Shown: piece after piece, positions 1 through 5,686 of the stretch | Numbering within the stretch: the stretch's first letter is position 1 | Layout of the letters: each line of letters starts with the position of its first letter | Source of the DNA: Flavobacteriales bacterium | GTDB lineage: Bacteria; Bacteroidota; Bacteroidia; Flavobacteriales_D; Crocinitomicaceae | Length of the DNA: 5,686 bases | Reading direction: 5' to 3' | Assembly (NCBI GenBank): GCA_947496835.1 | Contig: CANMFV010000080.1 | Location: forward strand, 1-5,686 | Program-made: the position numbers and the translations under genes | Notes under the pieces: generated by a model | The model's database searches: none | What the model was told of the DNA's origin: nothing | What the model saw: only the letters and a program-made list of their open reading frames with translations

Positions 1-327
1 AGTGGGAAATTCTACTATGAAATGAAAGTGAAAGCAGAAGAACTTGGTGTGAAAAACATGGCATTTGTGCGAGTAGAGCAATTATATCCACTTCCGCAAA
101 TTCAAATTGATGCGATTCTTGCTAAATACAAAGCGAAAAACATTCTTTGGGCGCAAGAAGAACCTACAAACATGGGCGCATGGGCGCACATCGCGATGAG
201 CATGCGTCACCTTCCCATTCAAGGAATTTGTCGTTCAGCATCCGCAGCATCCGCAGAAGGATCAAAAAAATTACATGAAATTAGATTGGCGAAGTTGTTC
301 AGTGACATCTTTGCATTCGCAAAATAA
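1..327 (+). CDS. sucA: 2-oxoglutarate dehydrogenase E1 component, C-terminal fragment (5' end outside window)
   Basis: This is the last 108 codons of the thiamine-diphosphate-dependent E1 subunit, which decarboxylates 2-oxoglutarate and passes the succinyl group to the E2 lipoyl arm in the cytoplasmic TCA-cycle complex. The frame is open from base 1 (reading SGKFYYEM), so the gene enters from the left; the Met codon at 22 is internal. Visible family signatures are the SGKxYY segment, FVRVEQLYPLP, the WAQEEPTNMGAW block, and the terminal R-SASAASAEGSKKLH stretch. These match the E. coli SucA C-terminus (SGKVYYDL, VRIEQLYPFP, WCQEEPLNQGAW, RPASASPAVG) with no gap in the last block, as recalled from memory. 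The gene ends in tandem TAA TAA stops and is followed 23 bases later by the E2 gene, the classic sucAB order. Identity is secure; nothing can be said about the N-terminal or ThDP-binding parts. Confidence 0.95.
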   Translation, partial: SGKFYYEMKVKAEELGVKNMAFVRVEQLYPLPQIQIDAILAKYKAKNILWAQEEPTNMGAWAHIAMSMRHLPIQGICRSASAASAEGSKKLHEIRLAKLFSDIFAFAK

Positions 328-350
328 TAAAGAGCTTAAAACAAGAAATT

Positions 351-1613
351 ATGGCTATGCTAGAAATGAAAGTCCCGAGTCCGGGCGAATCAATATCAGA
401 AGTAGAAATCGCAACTTGGTTGGTTGCAGATGGTGATTATGTTGAAAAAGACCAGGCAATTGCCGAAGTAGATTCGGACAAAGCAACACTGGAACTTCCA
501 GCAGAAGAGAGCGGAATCATCACGTTGAAAGCAGCGGAGGGTGATGTCGTGAAAGTTGGTCAAGTTGTTTGCTTAATCGATACTTCTGCAGCGAAACCAG
601 CAGGAAGTGCAACAGTAGCGGCGGCAAAACCAGCGGAAGTAACTTTAGCTACACCAGCGAAAGAAGAGAAAGCAACAGTTGCTCCGAATCCAGATCCAAT
701 AAAAGCTGATTCGTATGCAGCTGGTTCAGCATCTCCTGCAGCGTCAAAACTGATGAAAGAGAACAATGTTTCTACCAATCAAGTGAAAGCGAGCGGAAAA
801 GATGGACGCATTACGAAACAAGATGTGATCGAAGCAATGTCTGCCGGTTTCTCAACAGATGCTGCAAAAGTTTGGGGCGGATCTCGAAACCAAAGCCGTG
901 AAAAAATGTCCATGTTGCGTCGTAAAATCGCGGAACGTCTCGTTTCAGTGAAAAACGAAACAGCAATGTTGACGACTTTTAATGAAGTTGACATGAAGCC
1001 AATTATGGACCTTCGTGCAAAATACAAAGAAGCATTCGCTAAGCACCACGAGGTAAACCTTGGATTTATGTCCTTTTTTACGAAAGCAGTGACCGAAGCA
1101 TTAAACTTATATCCATCCGTAAATGGACAAATAAGTGGAAATGAAATGATTTTCCACGATTATGCAGATATCGGGATTGCGGTATCCTCGCCAAAAGGAT
1201 TAATGGTTCCTGTTGTTCGAAATGCAGAACAAATGTCATTAGCTGAAATCGAACGCGAAATCAAACGCTTAGCAATCAAAGCAAGAGATGGGAAAATCAC
1301 ACCAGAAGACATGACCGGCGGAACGTTCACTATCACAAACGGTGGCGTTTTTGGTTCTATGTTATCTACGCCAATTATCAACCCACCACAATCTGCCATT
1401 CTTGGGATGCACAATGTTGTTGAACGTCCAGTTGCAATTAATGGAAAAGTTGAAATTCGACCAATCATGTACGTCGCTTTATCCTATGACCACCGTATTA
1501 TTGATGGAAAAGAATCAGTTGGCTTTTTGGTGAAAGTAAAAGAAATGTTAGAGCACCCAGAAAGAATGATTTTTGGATCAAAAGATCCTTTGGAAGTTCT
1601 TCTCGGAATCTAA
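351..1613 (+). CDS. sucB: Dihydrolipoyllysine-residue succinyltransferase, E2 of 2-oxoglutarate dehydrogenase
   Basis: E2 core of the 2-oxoglutarate dehydrogenase complex (also called odhB): it transfers succinyl from the lipoyl arm to CoA. The 420-residue protein has the usual layout. One N-terminal lipoyl domain (about 3-78) carries the lipoylated Lys44 in EVDSDKATLE. An Ala/Pro/Lys-rich flexible linker spans about 80-125. The peripheral subunit-binding domain (about 127-163, SPAASKLMKENNV to GRITKQDVIEAM) docks E1/E3. The CoA-dependent acyltransferase domain (about 185-420) has the catalytic motif SYDHRIIDGKE with His381 and Asp385. A single lipoyl domain, a length near 400 and the adjacent sucA favour the 2-oxoglutarate enzyme over pyruvate dehydrogenase E2. 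The start is taken at the first ATG (351); the ATG at 357 is an equally plausible alternative differing by two residues. No Shine-Dalgarno is visible; the leader is A-rich, as is usual in Bacteroidota. It is the last gene of its unit, before the terminator. Confidence 0.96.
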   Translation: MAMLEMKVPSPGESISEVEIATWLVADGDYVEKDQAIAEVDSDKATLELPAEESGIITLKAAEGDVVKVGQVVCLIDTSAAKPAGSATVAAAKPAEVTLATPAKEEKATVAPNPDPIKADSYAAGSASPAASKLMKENNVSTNQVKASGKDGRITKQDVIEAMSAGFSTDAAKVWGGSRNQSREKMSMLRRKIAERLVSVKNETAMLTTFNEVDMKPIMDLRAKYKEAFAKHHEVNLGFMSFFTKAVTEALNLYPSVNGQISGNEMIFHDYADIGIAVSSPKGLMVPVVRNAEQMSLAEIEREIKRLAIKARDGKITPEDMTGGTFTITNGGVFGSMLSTPIINPPQSAILGMHNVVERPVAINGKVEIRPIMYVALSYDHRIIDGKESVGFLVKVKEMLEHPERMIFGSKDPLEVLLGI

Positions 1614-1631
1614 TTCATATTAAACTTTTTT

Positions 1632-1681
1632 AATCCTCGTAAGCGATTGAACAAACAATCATTTACGAGGATTTTTGTTTT
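1632..1681 (+). terminator. Rho-independent terminator after sucB
   Basis: The left arm AATCCTCGTAAGCGATTG (1632-1649) pairs with CAATCATTTACGAGGATT (1656-1673) around a 6-base loop, AACAAA. The stem is 18 positions long: 16 Watson-Crick pairs, one G-U and one C-A mismatch side by side in the middle. It is followed by a T-rich run (TTTTTGTTTT, 1672-1681, the first two bases being in the stem). There is no matching A-run on the 5' side, so it should act on the + strand only. It lies 18 bases after the sucB stop and separates the sucAB unit from maeB. Confidence 0.9.
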
Positions 1682-1701
1682 CCCTATTCGTCTCGTTTTC
1701 G

Positions 1702-1709
1702 TATATTTG
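1702..1709 (+). promoter_or_regulatory. Putative Bacteroidota-type -7 promoter element for maeB-ruvA-sprA
   Basis: TATATTTG is an exact match to the Bacteroidota primary-sigma -7 consensus TAnnTTTG and lies 18 bases before the maeB ATG. A TTTG at 1674-1677, inside the T-run of the preceding terminator, could serve as the -33 element, but the 24-base spacer is longer than the usual roughly 19-23, so that half is weak. Transcription would start around 1713-1718, giving a leader of only about 10-15 bases. The position between a terminator and the first gene of a tight cluster supports the call; no experiment backs it here. Confidence 0.6.
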
Positions 1710-1727
1710 CTCCCCTAAAATAATGGA

Positions 1728-3998
1728 ATGTCGAAAATCAGAAAACAAGATGCCTTGGATTACCATTCTTCCGGAAAACCCGGAAAGATTGAAGTAGTGC
1801 CAACAAAACCTTATGCATCTCAACGTGATTTATCACTCGCCTACTCTCCAGGTGTTGCAGAACCATGTTTAAAAATCGCCGAGAATAAGGCAGATGTCTA
1901 CAAATACACAAGTAAAGGAAATTTAGTAGCCGTGATCACCAACGGAACAGCAGTTCTTGGATTGGGTGATATTGGTCCAGAAGCTTCTAAACCAGTAATG
2001 GAAGGGAAAGGACTATTATTCAAAATATTTGCGGACATCGATGTTTTTGACATCGAAATCGATGCAAAAGATCCAGAATTGTTCATTCAAACTGTAAAAG
2101 CCATAGCTCCTACGTTTGGAGGTATCAATCTAGAGGACATAAAAGCGCCAGAAGCATTTGAAATTGAGCGACGCTTGAAGGAAGAACTCGATATTCCAAT
2201 CATGCACGATGACCAACACGGAACAGCTATTATCAGTTCTGCAGCCTTGTTAAATGCCTTGGAATTAGCAAAAAAGAAAATTGCTAAAGTAAAGATTGTC
2301 GTTTCCGGTGCTGGTGCTGCAGCAATATCTTGCGCACGCTTGTATCATTCACTTGGTGTATCATTAGATAATTTATATTTATACGATTCCAAAGGTTTAA
2401 TCCATAAAGGAAGAACTGATTTGGATGAAATGAAGGCATATTACGCAAATCATCCGAAGGATATTCCATTCGACCAAGCGTTTAAAAATGCGGATGTTTT
2501 CTTAGGATTGTCAAAAGCTGGACTCGTTTCTAAAGAAATGATTGCCACTATGGCGAAAGACCCGATTGTTTTTGCTTTGGCGAATCCGGAGCCAGAAATC
2601 TCTTACAAAGAGGCAACTTCTGTTCGCAAGGATATCATTATGGCAACTGGACGTTCTGACCATCCGAATCAAGTGAATAATGTATTGGGATTCCCTTACA
2701 TTTTCCGAGGAGCTTTGGATGTTCGTGCTACTTCGATTAACGAGGAAATGAAATTAGCAGCCGTGAAAGCGATTGCTTCTCTTGCAAAGGAAACTATTCC
2801 AGAAGAAGTGATTGAGGCTTATGGCGGAAAAAATATCTCTTTTGGACGCGAACAAATCATTCCTAAACCATTAGACCCGCGTTTGATTTACTATGTTGCA
2901 CCGGCAGTTGCTCGCGCTGCGATGGAATCTGGTGTTGCACAATTTCCAATTGAAAATTGGGAAAATTATGAGAATCAACTTAAAAGCCGATTGGGACTAG
3001 ACAATAAACTTGTCCGTAACATCACCACGAAAGCACAAGGAAATCCAAAAACTGTGGTTTTCCCAGAAGGAGACAACATTAAAATCCTCAAAGCAGCACA
3101 ACAAGCGTATGAAGATGGGGTTGCCTTTCCAATTTTACTTGGCCGCAAGCAAAAAATTCTCGATTTGATGAATGAATACGGCATCGAAATGCCAGAGGTT
3201 CAAATCATTGATTGTAAATCCGACGAAGAAGAAAAACGAAGAATTACCTACGGATCAGAGTTTCACGAAAAACGCAAACGCAAAGGCATGACGGAGTTTG
3301 AGTCCATTTCATTGATGCGCGAACGCAATTACTTTGGTGCAATGATGGTCGACCAAGGAGATGCGGACGCCATGATCACAGGTATTACACGCAGTTATCG
3401 CTCGTCTGTTCGTCCAGCAATTCGTACGATTGGGATGCAAAAAGATGTAAATGTCGTATCAGGAATGTACATCCTAAACACCAAAAGAGGACCATTATTT
3501 TTGGCGGATACAACCGTAAACTTGAATCCAACTGCAGAGCAAATCGCTGAAATAACAGTGCATGTTGCAAAGATGATTCGTCGATTAAAAATGACACCAC
3601 GTGTTGCTTTGCTTAGCTATTCAAACTTCGGTTCTTCTCCAGGACCAGATCCAGAAAAAATGGCTAAAGCAGCAGAAATTTTACATGAAACGCATCCAAA
3701 TTTAGTTGTAGACGGTGAAATGCAAGCAAATTTTGCTTTGAATTCTGATTTAATGAATGAAAAATTCCCATTCTCGACACTTGCGAATAAAGAAGTAAAT
3801 ACATTAATTTTCCCAAATCTTTCTGCAGGAAACATTGCATATAAATTATTACAGCAAATGAATGAAGTGGATGCGATAGGTCCAATTTTAATTGGATTAA
3901 GAAAATCAGTTCATGTTCTTCAATTAGGTGCTTCGGTGAGAGAAATCAATAACATGATTAAGATCGCGGTAATAGATGCTCAAAACAACGAGAAATGA
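1728..3998 (+). CDS. maeB: NADP-dependent malic enzyme with C-terminal phosphotransacetylase-like domain (MaeB type)
   Basis: Oxidatively decarboxylates malate to pyruvate and CO2, normally with NADPH production, in the cytoplasm. The 756-residue length is typical of the hybrid MaeB class, a malic enzyme fused to a Pta-like domain. The N-terminal malic domain (about 15-160) shows AYSPGVAEPC with Tyr39 and EGKGLLFK with the catalytic-type Lys94. The metal site is formed by Glu136-Asp137 in GINLEDIKAPEAFEIE and Asp161/162 in MHDDQHGTA. The Rossmann cofactor domain (about 163-400) has SGAGAAA at 193-199, FALANPEPE and TGRSDHPNQVNN. The Pta-like domain (about 430-750) has VVFPEGDN, SYSNFGSS, DGEMQAN and NLSAGNIAYKLLQQ. 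Its counterpart of the Pta catalytic Ser-Arg pair reads LQLGAS, so phosphotransacetylase activity is unlikely; in this family the domain is thought to be structural and to bind effectors such as acetyl-CoA. An out-of-frame ATG at 1723 precedes the chosen start. The stop overlaps ruvA (ATGA). Confidence 0.95.
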   Translation: MSKIRKQDALDYHSSGKPGKIEVVPTKPYASQRDLSLAYSPGVAEPCLKIAENKADVYKYTSKGNLVAVITNGTAVLGLGDIGPEASKPVMEGKGLLFKIFADIDVFDIEIDAKDPELFIQTVKAIAPTFGGINLEDIKAPEAFEIERRLKEELDIPIMHDDQHGTAIISSAALLNALELAKKKIAKVKIVVSGAGAAAISCARLYHSLGVSLDNLYLYDSKGLIHKGRTDLDEMKAYYANHPKDIPFDQAFKNADVFLGLSKAGLVSKEMIATMAKDPIVFALANPEPEISYKEATSVRKDIIMATGRSDHPNQVNNVLGFPYIFRGALDVRATSINEEMKLAAVKAIASLAKETIPEEVIEAYGGKNISFGREQIIPKPLDPRLIYYVAPAVARAAMESGVAQFPIENWENYENQLKSRLGLDNKLVRNITTKAQGNPKTVVFPEGDNIKILKAAQQAYEDGVAFPILLGRKQKILDLMNEYGIEMPEVQIIDCKSDEEEKRRITYGSEFHEKRKRKGMTEFESISLMRERNYFGAMMVDQGDADAMITGITRSYRSSVRPAIRTIGMQKDVNVVSGMYILNTKRGPLFLADTTVNLNPTAEQIAEITVHVAKMIRRLKMTPRVALLSYSNFGSSPGPDPEKMAKAAEILHETHPNLVVDGEMQANFALNSDLMNEKFPFSTLANKEVNTLIFPNLSAGNIAYKLLQQMNEVDAIGPILIGLRKSVHVLQLGASVREINNMIKIAVIDAQNNEK

Positions 3999-4570
3999 TC
4001 GGTAGACTGAATGGACGTTTAATTGAGAAGAATCCTACGGATCTCCTCATCGAATGTGGAGGAGTTGGGTACGAAGTGAAAATTTCACTCAATACTTTTT
4101 CCCAATTGGGCAGTGACGAAGCGGTTCAAGTATTCACAAAATTAATTGTTCGTGAAGATGCGCACATCCTATATGGATTTGCCAATAAGGAAGAAAGAGA
4201 GATGTTTAATCATTTAGTGAGTGTTTCTGGAATTGGTCCAAATACAGCTATGATTATGCTTTCCTCACTCGTTCCGGACGAAATAGCGCAAGCCATTCTC
4301 ACAGAGGATGTAACAACCATTCAAAAAATTAAAGGGATTGGTACAAAAACAGCTCAACGGGTAATTATTGATTTGAAGAGTAAAGTCTCCAAAATGGAAC
4401 TTTCTTCAGAAAATATTTTCTCTTCAAACAATAGAAATCGTTTTGATGCGTTAAATGCATTGGTATCTCTCGGATTCGACAAGAAATCCGCTGAAAAGGT
4501 ATTGGATAAAATTGACACAGGAAATCAAAGCGTGGAGGAACTGATAAAAGACGCTTTAAGGAATTTATAA
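3995..4570 (+). CDS. ruvA: Holliday junction branch migration complex subunit RuvA
   Basis: RuvA tetramers bind four-way DNA junctions and load the RuvB hexameric motor for branch migration, feeding RuvC cleavage in recombinational repair. The 191-residue length is close to the usual roughly 200. Domain I (about 1-62, OB fold) begins MIGRLNGRLIEK and contains VREDAHILYGF; its Glu54-Asp55 correspond to the acidic pin of E. coli RuvA that shapes the junction centre. Domain II carries two helix-hairpin-helix DNA-binding motifs, VSGIGPNTA (77-85) and KGIGTKTAQR (113-122). After a flexible linker (about 131-147), domain III (about 148-191, FDALNALVSLGFDKKSAEKVL) is the RuvB-contacting module. The ATG shares ATGA with the maeB stop, so translation is probably coupled; no separate promoter is seen. 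Neither ruvB nor ruvC is in this window. All expected domains are intact. Confidence 0.97.
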   Translation: MIGRLNGRLIEKNPTDLLIECGGVGYEVKISLNTFSQLGSDEAVQVFTKLIVREDAHILYGFANKEEREMFNHLVSVSGIGPNTAMIMLSSLVPDEIAQAILTEDVTTIQKIKGIGTKTAQRVIIDLKSKVSKMELSSENIFSSNNRNRFDALNALVSLGFDKKSAEKVLDKIDTGNQSVEELIKDALRNL

Positions 4571-4580
4571 TAAAAGAATA

Positions 4581-5686
4581 GTGCATAAATTGATACGAAA
4601 CATTATTAGGAAACGAATTTCAAAAGCAAGCTTTATTGTTTTGTGTTTCTTGGTGTATGTAGGTAAGTCTCACGCACAAAACGGCTTTAACCTTCCTTTC
4701 CCCATCTTTAATCCAATGAATCCGTATCAAAACTTACCCCATAGTTTTGACCTAGGAGACCCAACATCCATGGAGCAAACAATTGTGTTTGATCCTGAAA
4801 CTGGACAATACGTTTTTAAAGAAACGCTGGGTAAAAACGGATTATATTATCGGAATCCTTCCAAAATGAGTTTAGAAGACTACCTTGACTACAACGAAAA
4901 GAAGTCTCAAAAAATGGATTGGCAGGAAATCATCGAAGAACAAACTGCTGAGAACCGAGCTTTTGAATTACCTATCAAAATCGGAAGTAAAATATTTTCT
5001 ACTATTTTTGGTTCTAATGAAATTAAAATTATTCCAGGCGGAAATTTAGAACTCTCACTAGGTCTAAATCATTCACGTGTAGACAATCCACTTCTTCCAC
5101 AAAGACAACGAAACATTACTCGGTTTGACTTCAATCAGAACATCAATATGGACATCACTGGCCAAATTGGAACAAAGATGAAGTTGAGCATGAAATATAA
5201 TACCGGAGCCAGTTTTGACTTTGAAAATGTTTCCAAGATCGAACATACGGGACAGGAAGATGAAATCATTCAAAAAATCGGAATTGGTAATGTTGCCTTG
5301 GATTTACCTACTTCATTAATACAAGGTTCTCAAACCTTATTCGGGTTGAAAACGCAATTAAAATTCGGTCGTTCAACGTTTGATTTAATCGCGGCAGCAT
5401 CTAAAGGTAAACGTACAGAAATCAATGTAACTGGTAAGGCTCAAATTCAAAAATTCGAGATCAGTGCTGACAATTACGAGGCGAATCGTCATTACTTCTT
5501 AAATCTTTACCATCAACAGCATTACGATACGGCAATGTCCACGTTGCCGGTTGTTAACTCAACCATGTATATCACGCGAATTGAGGTCTGGGTTACCAAT
5601 CGAACGAGCAACACAGAAAACACACGCAATATTGTTGCACTCTCCGACTTAGGAGAAGGATTACCTATTAACTGTCAAGGAAATCC
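4581..5686 (+). CDS. sprA: T9SS translocon / gliding motility protein SprA, N-terminal part (3' end outside window)
   Basis: SprA (Sov in Porphyromonas) is the very large outer-membrane beta-barrel, over 2,000 residues in studied members, through which type IX secretion substrates and gliding adhesins leave the cell. Here 368 codons are visible, open to the window end. With the GTG at 4581 as start, the protein begins with a signal peptide: basic HKLIRNIIRKRISK, hydrophobic FIVLCFLVYVG, and probable cleavage after SHA (residue 32), before QNG. Residues about 50-110 hold the conserved FDPETGQYVFKETLGKNG and a MSLEDYLDY element. SprA-like blocks follow: ITGQIGTKMKLSMKYNT (192-208), EIIQKIGIGNVALDLP (228-243), LFGLKTQLKFG (253-263) and NYEANRHYFLNLY. 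The first in-frame ATG (4716) would remove the signal peptide, so a non-ATG start is preferred; TTG at 4590 is the alternative. Only 10 A-rich bases separate it from ruvA, implying co-transcription. Confidence 0.93.
   Translation, partial: MHKLIRNIIRKRISKASFIVLCFLVYVGKSHAQNGFNLPFPIFNPMNPYQNLPHSFDLGDPTSMEQTIVFDPETGQYVFKETLGKNGLYYRNPSKMSLEDYLDYNEKKSQKMDWQEIIEEQTAENRAFELPIKIGSKIFSTIFGSNEIKIIPGGNLELSLGLNHSRVDNPLLPQRQRNITRFDFNQNINMDITGQIGTKMKLSMKYNTGASFDFENVSKIEHTGQEDEIIQKIGIGNVALDLPTSLIQGSQTLFGLKTQLKFGRSTFDLIAAASKGKRTEINVTGKAQIQKFEISADNYEANRHYFLNLYHQQHYDTAMSTLPVVNSTMYITRIEVWVTNRTSNTENTRNIVALSDLGEGLPINCQGN

Noticed and set aside
238..255. Perfect 9-base tandem duplication (GCATCCGCA twice) in the sucA 3' end, encoding ASA-ASA
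   Set aside because: The protein aligns without a gap to the family's conserved SASPA-type segment, so this is codon coincidence in a conserved motif rather than an insertion.
22..327. Possible stand-alone small gene starting at the ATG at 22
   Set aside because: The frame is open to base 1 and the residues before it (SGKFYYE) are conserved E1 sequence, so this Met is internal to sucA.
560..1468. Several minus-strand open frames opposite sucB (560-778, 779-1027, 1160-1468)
   Set aside because: They lie entirely opposite a well-conserved coding gene, show no recognisable domains, and have no promoter or independent context; they are shadows of the sucB codons.
1342..1533. Plus-strand 63-codon frame inside sucB
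   Set aside because: It is out of frame within the conserved acyltransferase domain and has no recognisable protein features.
1723..1725. ATG five bases upstream of the maeB start
   Set aside because: It is out of frame with maeB; the 1728 ATG gives the expected N-terminus (MSKIRKQDALDYH).
1898..3885. Minus-strand frames opposite maeB (for example 1898-2086, 2975-3184, 3385-3600, 3617-3835, 3664-3885)
   Set aside because: They are antisense to strongly conserved malic enzyme and Pta-like motifs; two overlap each other in different frames, as expected of chance open frames.
4365..5273. Minus-strand frames opposite ruvA and sprA (4365-4586 and 5073-5273)
   Set aside because: The sense strand carries clear RuvA and SprA family sequence throughout; the antisense translations show nothing recognisable.
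1..5686. Search for an undescribed system: CRISPR-like repeats, mobile-element ends, tRNA or riboswitch folds, foreign genes
   Set aside because: Reading by eye, nearly all bases are in five well-known genes, the only gap over 50 bases (1614-1727) is explained by a terminator and promoter, and no repeats, inverted ends or compositional breaks were seen.

Overview
The window is an ordinary, densely packed chromosomal stretch of a Bacteroidota bacterium, most likely from Flavobacteriia/Flavobacteriales. Four things support this. A gene for SprA, the giant outer-membrane channel of the type IX secretion system (T9SS), is present and is restricted to this phylum. A Bacteroidota-type -7 promoter element (TAnnTTTG) precedes the malic enzyme gene. 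Shine-Dalgarno sequences are absent and the start sites are A-rich instead. The base composition is moderately AT-rich (judged by eye, not computed). All genes read on the + strand.

Region 1 (1-1613) is the end of a 2-oxoglutarate dehydrogenase operon: the last 108 codons of the E1 subunit (sucA), then a complete E2 dihydrolipoamide succinyltransferase (sucB/odhB) 23 bases later. A strong hairpin terminator at 1632-1681 closes this unit, so the E3 subunit is not encoded immediately downstream.

Region 2 (1682-5686) starts with a likely promoter at 1702-1709 and holds three tightly linked genes. The first is maeB, an NADP-type malic enzyme fused to a phosphotransacetylase-like domain. The second is ruvA, the Holliday-junction binding subunit, whose ATG overlaps the maeB stop as ATGA. 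The third is the N-terminal 368 codons of sprA, which begins 10 bases after ruvA, apparently at a GTG, and runs off the window end. The spacing suggests a single transcript.

Functionally, E1/E2 make succinyl-CoA in the TCA cycle, and MaeB drains malate to pyruvate with NADPH production, so these genes lie in central carbon metabolism. RuvA (recombination) and SprA (secretion/gliding) are functionally unrelated to them and appear to be linked by position only. I found no mobile element, CRISPR array, RNA gene or novel system. The points worth a second look are modest: the non-ATG sprA start, the apparently non-catalytic Pta-like domain of MaeB, the promoter/terminator pair, and the mixed-function maeB-ruvA-sprA operon.
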